Of a DNA stretch of 64,000 bases, positions 9,541 through 17,732 are shown in pieces. Numbering within the stretch: the stretch's first letter is position 1; each line of letters starts with the position of its first letter. The stretch covers positions 181,716 through 245,715 of the forward strand of contig CABJAS010000005.1 of the NCBI GenBank assembly GCA_902363625.1. The letters run 5' to 3'. Under the pieces are notes generated by a model. That model searched no databases, was not told where the DNA came from, and was given only the letters and a program-made list of their open reading frames with translations. The position numbers and the translations under genes are program-made. The stretch comes from Clostridiaceae bacterium (GTDB lineage: Bacteria; Bacillota_I; Bacilli_A; Erysipelotrichales; Coprobacillaceae).

Positions 9541-10329
9541 ATGAAGCCAATAAAATTAATCATTACAGATCTTGATGCAACATTGCTGAATGATCAAAAA
9601 AGCATCAGTGACTACACGTATCGGATCATTACGAAGGCAAGAGAACGGGGAATAAAATTCGTTCCGGCAACAGCACGGGCATTAAGAGTATTAAAAAGAA
9701 TGAACTTGGTAGAGCGGATTCCTCATGATCTGCTGGCATGTCTTAATGGGGCGATGATTTACGATGAACAGGATAGAATCATGTATCATAAAGGATTAAA
9801 CAAAGCTGATTTTGATTTATTTATCGATGCACTGTTAACGCAGTTTGCCGACAGCAGGATTACGATTGAAATGAATGAGGAAGTCTATGCAAATCATAAT
9901 GTTTGGGAAGTTGATCCTCATGAAAAGAATTATGTAGTCTGTGATTTAAAACATCTGCCAAACAAGATGATTGAGAGAATCGTTCTTGATCTTAAAAAAG
10001 AAGAAGACATGCAGAAGCTGAGAGATATTCTGCCGGATTACATGTATGCCCATCGCATTGAAGGAACGCTTTTATGTCGTATTTTACATAAGGAAGTATC
10101 AAAAGCTCACGCGATTGAATATTTATGTCAGCTATGGGATATTGATATCGATGAAGTTGTTGTGTTTGGTGATGATGAAAACGATTTGGAAATGTTTAGA
10201 TTATGTCCTAATGCCATAGCTATGGAAAATGCGATTGGTGAATTAAAGACTTTAGCGAGCAGTGTGACAAAAAGCAACAATGAAGATGGGGTTGCCTATT
10301 GGATCGAAAATAATATTGAGTTGGATTAG
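9541..10329 (+). CDS. Cof-type HAD-superfamily phosphatase
   Basis: This 262-residue HAD hydrolase is of the Cof/YkrA type (IIB cap). Motif I is DLDATL (10-15, Ala replacing the usual Gly). Motif II Thr lies in VPATAR, and motif IV is FGDDENDLEMFRL, followed by AMENAIGELK. The family dephosphorylates sugar phosphates, FMN or PLP; the substrate here cannot be told. The start ATG follows a GAAGGGGATAGGG purine stretch. It appears monocistronic, and the 3' side is followed by an IS remnant on the other strand. Confidence 0.9.
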   Translation: MKPIKLIITDLDATLLNDQKSISDYTYRIITKARERGIKFVPATARALRVLKRMNLVERIPHDLLACLNGAMIYDEQDRIMYHKGLNKADFDLFIDALLTQFADSRITIEMNEEVYANHNVWEVDPHEKNYVVCDLKHLPNKMIERIVLDLKKEEDMQKLRDILPDYMYAHRIEGTLLCRILHKEVSKAHAIEYLCQLWDIDIDEVVVFGDDENDLEMFRLCPNAIAMENAIGELKTLASSVTKSNNEDGVAYWIENNIELD

Positions 10330-10369
10330 AGAGAAGTAGTGTCCCTATAAAAAGTTGAATATGTTCATT

Positions 10370-10515
10370 TTAAGTGAATTGTTGAAAGGACTGTTGTCTA
10401 TATTTATATGGACTCAATCCTTTTTCTTTTGATATTGCTTCTTTCTTTATTGTGGTATTCCATATAGTCTATCATAGTTGCTTTTTAGCTGTTCGATCGT
10501 TTCTCTCCTTAATTG
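10370..10515 (-). pseudogene. IS3-family transposase C-terminal remnant
   Basis: Reading the minus strand gives pieces of the orfB DDE-transposase tail in different frames: IEQLKSNY, then IDYMEYHNKERSNIK, then KGLSPYKYRQQSFQQF and a stop. The motif Y-h-x-x-x-N-x-x-R ... KGLSPxxYR is characteristic of the IS3 family (IS150-like group). Frame shifts and loss of the 5' part make it inactive. The bases just beyond the stop (10340-10360, on the minus strand TTCAACTTTTTATAGGGAC) could be the former IS end. Confidence 0.65.
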
Positions 10516-10574
10516 GTACTATTATATATTTAGTTTTATGATACTTCAAGAAAAAGCAAGCAATAAAAACAATA

Positions 10575-10599
10575 AGGATTGAACGATATGTTCAATCCT
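10575..10599 (-). terminator. Rho-independent terminator of the bcr-like operon
   Basis: A perfect 10-bp stem (AGGATTGAAC / GTTCAATCCT) is followed, on the minus strand, by TTATTGTTTTT. It lies just downstream of uppP. Confidence 0.85.
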
Positions 10600-10605
10600 C
10601 GTGAA

Positions 10606-11439
10606 TTATAGAAATGTGAAATAAAGTAAAACAGTGATTCCTAAGATAATGCGGTACCAGCCAAAAACCTTGAAATCGTGTTTTTTAATATAGTTCATTA
10701 AGAAGCGAATAACGATCAATGACACTACAAAAGCGACAACCATTCCAATAATCAGCAATGTCAGTTCGGCGGTTGTAAAGATAAAGCCAAATTTCATCAT
10801 TTTGATAAAGCTCAGTCCAAACATGACCGGTACAGCTAAAAAGAAAGTAAACTCGGCGACTGCAACTCTTGAAACACCGATTAATAATCCGCCAACGATC
10901 GTAGAGCCGGAACGTGATGTTCCCGGAATAATGGATAGGACTTGAAACAGTCCTATCATAAAAGCGGTTGTATACGTAATATCTGTTAGCTCATGGACAA
11001 CAGGCGTACGTTTTTTATTCCAGCTTTCGATAAAGATAAATGCGATTCCGTAAAAAATTAAGGCACAGGCAATGACTGCCGGTGTATGAAAATGTGCCTC
11101 GATGTAGTCATCAAATAAAAGGGTTATAGCTGCCCCGGGAATGCAGGCTACCACAACTTTCATCCATAGTGACAGAATATCGGTTTTAATCATCGGTGAA
11201 TGCTTATCACTAAATTGAAAAGGGATCATTTTTTTATAAAACAATACAACAACAGCAAGGACAGCTCCAAGCTGGATCACAATAAAAAACATTTCCTTAT
11301 AATGATCGCTGACATTTAAAGTAATAAACTGGTCTACTAAAAGCATATGGCCGGTACTGCTGATCGGCAGCCATTCTGTGATACCTTCGACGATTCCCAG
11401 TATAATGACTTTAAGGACTTCGATTAAATTAGTTATCAT
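10606..11439 (-). CDS. uppP: Undecaprenyl-diphosphatase UppP/BacA (BcrD-like)
   Basis: This 277-residue integral membrane enzyme removes a phosphate from undecaprenyl pyrophosphate, recycling the wall-lipid carrier that bacitracin binds. The family signatures are present: GIVEGITEWLPISSTGHM near residues 15-32 and IPGTSRSGSTI around 170. About eight transmembrane helices can be drawn. Its start overlaps the upstream permease gene stop (ATGA, 11436-11439), so it is the last gene of a three-gene operon ATPase-permease-UppP. That order is the one seen in bcrABD bacitracin-resistance operons, in which bcrD is a UppP homologue. Besides resistance it may be the cell's main UppP; other copies are not visible in this window. 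Confidence 0.93.
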   Translation of the reverse strand: MITNLIEVLKVIILGIVEGITEWLPISSTGHMLLVDQFITLNVSDHYKEMFFIVIQLGAVLAVVVLFYKKMIPFQFSDKHSPMIKTDILSLWMKVVVACIPGAAITLLFDDYIEAHFHTPAVIACALIFYGIAFIFIESWNKKRTPVVHELTDITYTTAFMIGLFQVLSIIPGTSRSGSTIVGGLLIGVSRVAVAEFTFFLAVPVMFGLSFIKMMKFGFIFTTAELTLLIIGMVVAFVVSLIVIRFLMNYIKKHDFKVFGWYRIILGITVLLYFTFL

Positions 11440-12185
11440 TTTAAATCCTCCTTCTTAAAATAAGTATATGTGCTAATAAAGCCAATCATGGCAATTAAAA
11501 TAATTATGCTACTGCTTAGCCAAATAGGATAGCCGGTAGATAAAGTTTTTCCCACCATAAGAAAATAGGTTGCTGTCCATGGGTATAATACACCTATATC
11601 TTGATTAGCTAGAGCGGCACTCCCCATTATAATGACGGCAGAAAAGATGATAGGAACGACAATACCTTTGCTTTTTAAAGAAAGATAAGCAAACGGACTC
11701 AACGTTATAAACATCAGGATACCACCTAGCAGCATTTTAATAAGCCATGTAAAAGCAACGGATATTTGAAAGCCTTCTATGCCAATCATCAGATGGTATA
11801 ATCCGGATAAAAGAAAGATTCCAGCCCAAGTGATTAACATCAATATCATGATCCAAATTAACTGAATCAAAAATTTGCTCGTTAAAAAGGAAGAGCGTGA
11901 GATTGGAGCCGGAAGAATCGTTTTTAATGTTCGTTCTGTATATTCCCGACTGAATAGATATGCCGTGATGGCGACATAGACCATCATATTAATTAATAGC
12001 ATCTCATACAGTAAGCCGTTGCTGTAAATATCCGCTAAAGTAAATCGCAGCTCCGGATGTTCAAAATGTGTCTGCAATGCTTCAACAAACAGCATGAAAG
12101 GTGTTGCACATACACTGACAGCACTAAATAAAACAATCTTTGAACGTTTCAATTTTAACCATTCACAATATATAAACCTAACCAA
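11436..12185 (-). CDS. bcrB: ABC-2 type permease, BcrB-like
   Basis: This 249-residue protein has about six transmembrane segments, starting with the charged cytoplasmic lead FIYCEWLKLKRSK. It contains the YTERTLKTILPAPISRSSF loop typical of the ABC-2 permeases that pair with BcrA-like ATPases. It would form the membrane channel of an exporter with the ATPase encoded immediately upstream (8-nt overlap, 12178-12185). It is followed by uppP (4-nt overlap). The bacitracin assignment comes from the whole operon and its regulator. On its own the protein could equally belong to a lantibiotic-immunity type exporter. Confidence 0.75.
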   Translation of the reverse strand: MVRFIYCEWLKLKRSKIVLFSAVSVCATPFMLFVEALQTHFEHPELRFTLADIYSNGLLYEMLLINMMVYVAITAYLFSREYTERTLKTILPAPISRSSFLTSKFLIQLIWIMILMLITWAGIFLLSGLYHLMIGIEGFQISVAFTWLIKMLLGGILMFITLSPFAYLSLKSKGIVVPIIFSAVIIMGSAALANQDIGVLYPWTATYFLMVGKTLSTGYPIWLSSSIIILIAMIGFISTYTYFKKEDLK

Positions 12186-13086
12186 TGTCTTTTCCTCCTA
12201 TCAGATCTGAGAAGTAGTTTTCCAGAGCTTCCTTTTCAATTCGCAGCTCCTGAACCGCAATATGATTTTCTATCAATAACTGATTATAGACATCACTTTG
12301 TTGTTTGCAGTCATAAAGCTTGATCCATTGCCCATCTAATACATATTGTAGGGTAGGGGCGTATTGAAGGAGACAGTTGAGTGATTGCTCGGGATCATTT
12401 ACATGAATAGATAAATAACTACGTTGTTTTTGTTTTAGTTCATCGATTGTCATCTCTTCAACTAAGCGCCCTTGATGAAGCACTCCGATAACATCGGCTA
12501 TATGTTCTATTTCGCTAAGAATATGACTAGCTATTAAAATGGTCATTTTATTTTCATGACACAATTTTACTAATAGAGAGCGCATTTGTGAGATGCCGAT
12601 GGGATCTAATCCATTAGTTGGTTCATCTAAAATAAGCATCTGCGGTTGATGTGCAATAGCGGCGGCTATTCCTAAACGCTGTTTCATTCCTAAGGAATAG
12701 TCTGAAAATACTTTCTTTGTTTCATGATGAAGATTAACGGTTTTTAATGCTTCATAAATTCTTTGATCCTCCTGTTTGCCTTGATAGCATTGAAGCAAGT
12801 GTAAATTTTCATAAGCGGTTAGATTATCATAAAATCCCGGAGATTCAATTAAAGATCCGATTCGATGATAATGTTCCTCCTTTGGTCTCTCATTAAATAA
12901 ATTGAAATGTCCGCCGGTCGGTTTTACTAATTGAAGCAGCATCTTCATTAATGTTGTTTTTCCGGCTCCATTTCTTCCCAGCAAGCCATAAATCTTACCT
13001 GTAGGAACATGAAGGTTTGCATGATCAATGACTATTGTATGCTGATATGATTTGCTTAACTGATAAGTTTCAATAACGTTTGTCAT
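12178..13086 (-). CDS. bcrA: ABC transporter ATP-binding protein, BcrA-like
   Basis: This 302-residue ATPase has Walker A GRNGAGKTT, signature YSLGMKQRLGIA and Walker B LILDEPTNGLDP. The segment RIGSLIESPGFYDNLTAYENL is diagnostic of the BcrA/lantibiotic-immunity subgroup. A C-terminal extension of about 80 residues follows the core, as in BcrA. It is the first gene of the operon with the permease and UppP. Promoter elements (minus strand TTGAGG, 17 nt, AATAAT) lie 36-64 nt upstream of its start, and a GACA-N7-TGTC palindrome lies further upstream. The predicted role is export, or release from the membrane, of bacitracin-like peptides. Confidence 0.85.
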   Translation of the reverse strand: MTNVIETYQLSKSYQHTIVIDHANLHVPTGKIYGLLGRNGAGKTTLMKMLLQLVKPTGGHFNLFNERPKEEHYHRIGSLIESPGFYDNLTAYENLHLLQCYQGKQEDQRIYEALKTVNLHHETKKVFSDYSLGMKQRLGIAAAIAHQPQMLILDEPTNGLDPIGISQMRSLLVKLCHENKMTILIASHILSEIEHIADVIGVLHQGRLVEEMTIDELKQKQRSYLSIHVNDPEQSLNCLLQYAPTLQYVLDGQWIKLYDCKQQSDVYNQLLIENHIAVQELRIEKEALENYFSDLIGGKDIG

Positions 13087-13121
13087 AATGATTTCCTTTC
13101 TGCAATAGGGTTTGCATGTCT

Positions 13122-13150
13122 ATTATTTGGCTATTCCCTTTAAACCTCAA
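13122..13150 (-). promoter_or_regulatory. Promoter of the bcrA-like operon
   Basis: On the minus strand TTGAGG (13150-13145) and AATAAT (13127-13122) are separated by exactly 17 nt. A GACA half-site (13163-13160) lies just upstream of the -35 box, with only a degenerate partner (TCTT). Confidence 0.6.
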
Positions 13151-13169
13151 GAAACGAATTGTCACATCA

Positions 13170-13200
13170 TAAAAAAACTCCGACACGTATCGTGTCAGAG
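13170..13200 (-). terminator. Terminator of bcrR-like gene, containing a GACA-N7-TGTC palindrome
   Basis: On the minus strand the stem CTCTGACACG / CGTGTCGGAG (one T-G wobble, 3-nt loop) is followed by seven T residues, a classic intrinsic terminator for the XRE gene. Its core, 13182-13196, reads GACACGATACGTGTC on the minus strand. This matches exactly the operator form GACA-N7-TGTC that I recall for enterococcal BcrR, and it sits 32 nt upstream of the -35 box of the next operon. It may therefore act both as terminator (RNA) and operator (DNA). Confidence 0.75.
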
Positions 13201-13220
13201 CATAAATTTTGTTGATTATA

Positions 13221-13832
13221 TCAATTGTTTTTAGATTTTATTAAAATGTATATTTTAATAATAAAAAGCATAAACAGCATAACGTTGACATATGGCTGCA
13301 AGCTGATTGCAAAGAAAATAACTGCCATTCCATGAACAAAGATCGATATTATTTTGATTTTTTTCAGGCTTTTATCATTATTATAGTAACGCATAAGAAG
13401 TTCAATGATTCCAAATATAAAAAGTGATATCAAAAGGATAAAATAGAGGGTACGAATGACTGGGGTGGTATCCTGATAAACAAGCAAAGAAACCGCACGT
13501 ATAAAATCCGCTTCCTTTTGCCCATATAACGGCAAATAGATAAAAAGTAAACAGAGTAGATCTAAAACCCCATAGATCAGATTCAATAAGCTGCTGATGT
13601 TTTTACCATTCTCATTTTCAGCTAAGACAATCAGTTCTTCTCCTGATAATAATTCATCAATAGAAACGGAAAACAATTTAGAAATGCTTTTTAAGGATTC
13701 AATATTGGGGTATCCTTTGCCACTCTCCCATTTAGAAACGGCGGTACGTGTTACATAAAGACGCTCAGCCAGCTGTTCTTGCGTCATTTGTTTTTGTTTT
13801 CTTAATTGCTGCAGTTTCGCACTAAAATCCAT
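13221..13832 (-). CDS. bcrR: Membrane-bound XRE-family regulator, BcrR-like
   Basis: This 203-residue one-component regulator has an N-terminal XRE helix-turn-helix (residues 6-62: LRKQKQMTQEQLAERLYVTRTAVSKWESG). After a short linker come four hydrophobic segments at about 82-103, 124-148, 160-177 and 179-197. BcrR of Enterococcus faecalis has this size and plan, and senses bacitracin directly in the membrane to activate bcrABD. The gene order and orientation match (regulator upstream of ATPase, permease, UppP). It has a strong GGAGG site and its own terminator. The alternative is one of the many other XRE-plus-membrane regulators, but the context and the operator-like palindrome favour BcrR. 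Confidence 0.75.
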   Translation of the reverse strand: MDFSAKLQQLRKQKQMTQEQLAERLYVTRTAVSKWESGKGYPNIESLKSISKLFSVSIDELLSGEELIVLAENENGKNISSLLNLIYGVLDLLCLLFIYLPLYGQKEADFIRAVSLLVYQDTTPVIRTLYFILLISLFIFGIIELLMRYYNNDKSLKKIKIISIFVHGMAVIFFAISLQPYVNVMLFMLFIIKIYILIKSKNN

Positions 13833-14133
13833 ACTGTTTCCTCCTATGATTATCTAATTAACAGTATAATCTATTCAACTCATTCAAACAACTAAAAGCC
13901 TGTTTCAATCATTTTATTGTTTCTTAATCTAGGCAGTATAAAAATATTAATTCGTATATTAAATAAGAAATATCCTAAGTTTAGAACCTTAAATATGTGA
14001 AGTGGATAAAATCATATCAAGTCTATAAAAAAACATTTTATTTTTAGATTATCTCCTGATTATTAGTATGCTGTATAAATTCAACGTGCTATGATAGTTT
14101 ATAACACAATGAATCAAAAAGGAGAAGTGCGAA
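13833..14133. other. AT-rich divergent intergenic region
   Basis: About 300 bases separate the bcrR-like gene (minus) from the tyrosine recombinase gene (plus). It must hold two divergent promoters. No clear gene, long repeat or RNA structure was found. Confidence 0.6.
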
Positions 14134-14985
14134 ATGAAACGAGCTAAATTAAGTATGAAAACCATAAAAAAGTATAAAGATTTTTTATATGAGGAAGAAC
14201 GAAGTATCTCAACAATTAATAAGTATATGCGAGATATCAGAGCTTTTTATGAATATCTTCCCGAAGATAAAATAATTACTAAAGAGATTTTAGTGGCTTA
14301 TAAGCAAAGTCTTGCGGATAAGAAATATAAAATATCAAGTATTAATAGTATGCTGGTTGCGATTAACGGACTTTTAGAGTTTATGAATCTGAGCAGTTTT
14401 AAATTAAAGTTGCATAAGCTGCAAAGAAATGTGATCTGTGAAGAAGAACTTTCAAAAGAGGAATATAAAAGACTGTTGGAAGCCGCTTTGCGAAAAGAAA
14501 ACGAGCGTCTTTATATGCTGCTGCAAACAATCTGCGGTACAGGCATACGTGTATCTGAACATCAATATATCACGGTTGAAAGTCTAAAAGAGGGGAAATC
14601 AATAGTCCATAATAAAGGGAAAACACGAGTTATTTTTATTCCCGATAAGTTAAGAAAGATCTTGATTCTTTACTGTAAGCAAGAAAAGATTTTAAGTGGT
14701 CCGATATTTGTAACTAAAAGAGGAAATCCGATGGATCGTTCTAATATTTGGGTAGCGATGAAAAAACTATGCGGAGACGCTAAAGTGGATGGAAAAAAAG
14801 TCTATCCTCATAATTTACGTCACTTATTCGCTTTAACTTATTACAGAATGCAGAAGGATGTCGTAAGATTGGCAGATATACTGGGACATTCCAACATTGA
14901 AACTACTCGCATTTATACTTTGACAAGCGGCAAAGAATATCAAAAGTCATTATCAAAAATGGATTTAGTGGACTTGCTTTGTTAG
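14134..14985 (+). CDS. Tyrosine recombinase/integrase, XerC/D-like
   Basis: This 283-residue recombinase has a SAM-like core-binding domain (about residues 8-90) and a catalytic domain with the full set of residues: R139 (TGIRVSE), K163 (NKGKTR), H226-x-x-R229 (PHNLRH), H252 (LGHSN) and nucleophile Y261 (TRIYTL). It is intact and has an AGGAG ribosome site. It stands alone with no excisionase, phage or transposon genes beside it, so it may be a stranded integrase or a XerD-like inversion/resolution enzyme. No inverted repeats of the kind used by such invertases were found immediately around it. Confidence 0.9.
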   Translation: MKRAKLSMKTIKKYKDFLYEEERSISTINKYMRDIRAFYEYLPEDKIITKEILVAYKQSLADKKYKISSINSMLVAINGLLEFMNLSSFKLKLHKLQRNVICEEELSKEEYKRLLEAALRKENERLYMLLQTICGTGIRVSEHQYITVESLKEGKSIVHNKGKTRVIFIPDKLRKILILYCKQEKILSGPIFVTKRGNPMDRSNIWVAMKKLCGDAKVDGKKVYPHNLRHLFALTYYRMQKDVVRLADILGHSNIETTRIYTLTSGKEYQKSLSKMDLVDLLC

Positions 14986-15328
14986 ATTTGAATAAATCGG
15001 CGTGTACCTAAAAAGATAAGCCCTGATTTAATTAGATGATAGGTAAGAGGACCATTTCAATGGTATAGCTGGAACAATCGTCAGCTTTTGCTTTTTATGG
15101 GCGTCCAAAAAATGGGTGGTAACTCATATTTTGGAAGCAGAATAAGTTATTGTATATATCATTGAAAAATTTTTGCTGTTAATAAAACAGAGGTGTGGAT
15201 TTTGGTCATTGGAGGAGCTGTCATTTTATAATACAAAATCAGTGACTCTTTTAATTAAAAAAGGTTGAAATATCTTGCTGGTCACGTAGCGTAATACCAT
15301 AAAATTGTATTGAAAATAACAGGAGGAT
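14986..15328. other. Intergenic region without recognised gene
   Basis: This stretch of 343 bases holds only short palindromes (for example CCATTTCAATGG near 15052) and no open frame with a credible start. It ends with the ribosome site of the MerR gene. It could contain a relic attachment site of the neighbouring recombinase, but no repeat proves this. Confidence 0.5.
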
Positions 15329-15334
15329 ATGATG

Positions 15335-16057
15335 ATGGAAAACTATTATACTACTGGCAGGCTAGCTGAATTATGTGGGGTTACAAAAAGAACAGTACAA
15401 TACTATGATTTGGAAAATATTGTGAAACCTTCTCAAATAAGTGAAGGTGGGAGGCGACTTTATACAGACGAAGATTTAAAAAAGTTTAAATTAGTCTGTC
15501 TTTATAGAAAATTAGAACTGCCGTTAAAAGAGATAAAGATTATTTTAAATTCTGATGATCAATATAAAATGCTTAGGAATATATTGGCAGAACATCAAAG
15601 CACCATTGACTATCAAATAAAAAATCTAACTGAATTAAAAGAAAGACTGTCGGTAGCTTTGGAAGAGATTACAGTTAATAAGACAATTTCTTTAGCTAGC
15701 GAAGAGGAGTTGGAGCAGCTGATTATAAGAAAAAAACATCATAAGAAAATAGAAAGAATAACGTATCTATTGCTCACCTTTTATGTGATGATCTTATTTT
15801 TAAGCTGTATCGTAGGATCTTTATCAGGTGGTATCTTGATGCATCTTATTATAGGAGTTAATGTTTTGCTGTTATTTGCACTAATCTTTTTTCATTCAGC
15901 ACAAAATGCTTATGTGTGTCCTAATTGTAATAAAAAGTTCACGATAAGTTTCTTTAAGGATATAGTGACTTTAAATAATGGGAAAAAGGGAAAGTATTTA
16001 GAGTGTCCGTACTGTCATCAGAAAAATTGGCTTGCTGAAACATTTAAAGATGAATAA
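15335..16057 (+). CDS. MerR-family regulator with membrane segments and zinc ribbon
   Basis: The N-terminus is a MerR helix-turn-helix (YTTGRLAELCGVTKRTVQYYD, with GGRRLYTDEDLKKFKLV), followed by a coiled-coil dimerisation helix (about 85-130). Two transmembrane helices follow (about 145-165 and 170-190), then a C-terminal zinc ribbon with two CPxC knuckles (CPNC and CPYC). The coupling of a MerR DNA-binding domain to the membrane is known in Firmicutes but its signal is not. The start is one of three consecutive ATG codons (15329, 15332, 15335); 15335 gives the best 8-nt spacing from AGGAGG. Confidence 0.85.
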   Translation: MENYYTTGRLAELCGVTKRTVQYYDLENIVKPSQISEGGRRLYTDEDLKKFKLVCLYRKLELPLKEIKIILNSDDQYKMLRNILAEHQSTIDYQIKNLTELKERLSVALEEITVNKTISLASEEELEQLIIRKKHHKKIERITYLLLTFYVMILFLSCIVGSLSGGILMHLIIGVNVLLLFALIFFHSAQNAYVCPNCNKKFTISFFKDIVTLNNGKKGKYLECPYCHQKNWLAETFKDE

Positions 16058-16113
16058 AAAGAATGTATAAATTGAGATAGCTATAAAAGAAATTAGATAG
16101 CAGGAGGATATTG

Positions 16114-16194
16114 ATGAGGATTGAAGCTCAGAAAACAATAAACATCTCAAAATACGCATTACTGAAGCTGTTTATAATAGATCATCCCTTGTGA
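16114..16194 (+). CDS. Possible 26-residue small protein
   Basis: A short frame (starting MRIEAQKTINISKYALLK and ending FIIDHPL) begins 7 nt after a perfect AGGAGG. It has a basic, amphipathic start and a hydrophobic end. A hairpin terminator follows at 16217-16257. It could be a real small peptide or a decayed gene start. Nothing else in the 348-base gap before the next gene looks coding. Confidence 0.35.
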   Translation: MRIEAQKTINISKYALLKLFIIDHPL

Positions 16195-16216
16195 TAACGG
16201 GAGGTATAAAATTATT

Positions 16217-16257
16217 AAGACTGGGGCTTATCAATGAAGCGTTGATAAGTCTTTTTA
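16217..16257 (+). terminator. Probable Rho-independent terminator
   Basis: The stem CTTATCAA / TTGATAAG, extended by AAGA / TCTT across a bulge, is followed by TTTTT. Confidence 0.7.
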
Positions 16258-16405
16258 TATGAAGTAAAGCATGATAAAATAAGTCGTGAAAGAATAATTA
16301 AAAGATCCGTATATTTTATGGTTTAGCAGAGGACTTGGTCAATAATGCATTATGGTGATTCTAAAAGTAACCATCAAGTATAGCCAAATAGGAGATGAGA
16401 GGACT

Positions 16406-16846
16406 ATGAATAAGAACTATCAGTTTTATATTGCTGGAAGGGCAAGAAATAAAGAAAGAATCCTAAAAATATGCAATATTTTTGAGGAATTAAATATTTT
16501 ACACTACTGCTTTTTAAAAAATGAAGCTTCTCATGAAAAAGCCGGTTTAAATCTAAATGATGCTGATCTTGCGGAAACATTTGAATCAATGAAATTAGAT
16601 GATCCTCGTATTAGGCTATTATTTGAAGCTGACTTAGAGGGAGAGAAACATTCAGACAATTTTTTATTAGTGCTTCCGGCAGGAAAGTCAGCGCATATTG
16701 AAGCGGGGATTGCCTATGGTTTGGGCAAAAAATGTTATGCGATTGGAGAGCATGATGTTACAGATTCTTTATACCTGATCTTTGATAAAATTTTTAAGGA
16801 TGAAAATGAATTGAGAGCTTTTTTAATAAATAATAAAATGAAATAA
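16406..16846 (+). CDS. Nucleoside 2-deoxyribosyltransferase-like protein
   Basis: This 146-residue protein has the Rossmann-like plan of the nucleoside 2-deoxyribosyltransferase superfamily. It begins with YQFYIAGRARN and has the conserved late block FLLVLPAGKSAHIEAGIAYGLGKKCYAIG, in which the G-x-S-A-x-x-E-x-G motif carries the family's catalytic Glu. Homologues cleave or transfer the base of (deoxy)nucleosides, and relatives occur in phage and defence loci. I chose the ATG at 16406 over the one at 16352 because GAGAGG sits just before it and the family signature begins there. It is followed 71 nt later by an immunity-like protein. Confidence 0.65.
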   Translation: MNKNYQFYIAGRARNKERILKICNIFEELNILHYCFLKNEASHEKAGLNLNDADLAETFESMKLDDPRIRLLFEADLEGEKHSDNFLLVLPAGKSAHIEAGIAYGLGKKCYAIGEHDVTDSLYLIFDKIFKDENELRAFLINNKMK

Positions 16847-16917
16847 ATTAAAAATCTGCATATAGAGTGAGCAGTTGAAAGTCGTTAGGATTATATGGAA
16901 AGGCATTATAGGGGGAT

Positions 16918-17430
16918 ATGACGGAGCCAGAAGAATATGCATGGAATGAGCATGAAAGGCAATTATATATTGAAGATAGAATAACAGTTCCATCTCCATA
17001 TAAAATAAAAGTTATGGATGATATGGATAAAAGAATTGAATTAGAGCAGATTTTGGGAAGATTAACCCAAAGAGAGCTCGCTATCTGGGCAAGAAAAAAT
17101 GCGGATAGATTCATTTCTTATATAGATATTGGAGATGAAGAATCAAAAAATGCCGTAATTTTAAAGACAAGTGATATTTTATCAAAGAGAATAGATAGTA
17201 AAATAAGTGTATTTGAATTAAGAAAAGCAGGATTTTTAGCGAATACACTTGCCAAAAATTTGATAAATGAAATCAGTAAATCGGCATCAAGAGTTTATGC
17301 ACAAGCAATAGTAACCGGATATATGAGAGGTCATGCTATTGTATCATCTGACTATGCAGTAAAGGTGATCAATCTTTTGAATAATAATTGTAAGAGTGAA
17401 GCAGTTAATGAACACAATAAACAAATATAA
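16918..17430 (+). CDS. Putative immunity-like protein (Imm5-type resemblance)
   Basis: This is a 170-residue, helical, soluble protein. The C-terminal part (RKAGFLANTLAKNL ... SASRVYAQAIVTGYMRGHAIVSSDYAVKVINLL) resembles the so-called putative immunity protein (Imm-5-like) family, in which A-A-R-A-A-G-H-A-V-A-T-A-H and a closing H-A-x-x-A-x-x-Y-A-x-K pattern recur. The resemblance is by eye and partial. AGGGGG precedes the ATG by a few bases. No toxin gene is adjacent. It may be a relic of a polymorphic-toxin cassette or have an unrelated function. Confidence 0.45.
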   Translation: MTEPEEYAWNEHERQLYIEDRITVPSPYKIKVMDDMDKRIELEQILGRLTQRELAIWARKNADRFISYIDIGDEESKNAVILKTSDILSKRIDSKISVFELRKAGFLANTLAKNLINEISKSASRVYAQAIVTGYMRGHAIVSSDYAVKVINLLNNNCKSEAVNEHNKQI

Positions 17431-17732
17431 TTAGCTAAGTCAGTATTATCTAAATAAGCGTCAATAACGGTCTGAAATCAAAATTGAAGAGTGATTGTGC
17501 TGTTATGAAAGTACAATAAAAAGGAAATTAAATACTTATATAAAAAAGGAGTTTTCAGATATCTTTAAGAACTTCATTTTTATTAATTCATCAGAGGTTG
17601 AGATCATAGGTGGTTAGATTATTTAAAAAGTAAAAACATGATTGTGTTTAAATAAATAAGAAATTTATGTAACCCTCTCTTTAAAAAAAGAAAAACATAT
17701 GCGATAATCAATAGATAGCGGGGAGTGGTGAG
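17431..17732. other. Intergenic region without recognised gene
   Basis: About 300 AT-rich bases hold no credible coding frame, strong hairpin or repeat. They contain the promoter region of the downstream AraC-family gene. Confidence 0.5.

Noticed and set aside
15040..15080. Possible invertase target or attachment site beside the tyrosine recombinase
   Set aside because: Only a short palindrome (CCATTTCAATGG) was found and no second copy, so no site can be claimed.
16848..17114. Minus-strand 88-codon frame opposite the immunity-like gene
   Set aside because: It is antisense to a frame with a clear ribosome site and soluble protein composition.
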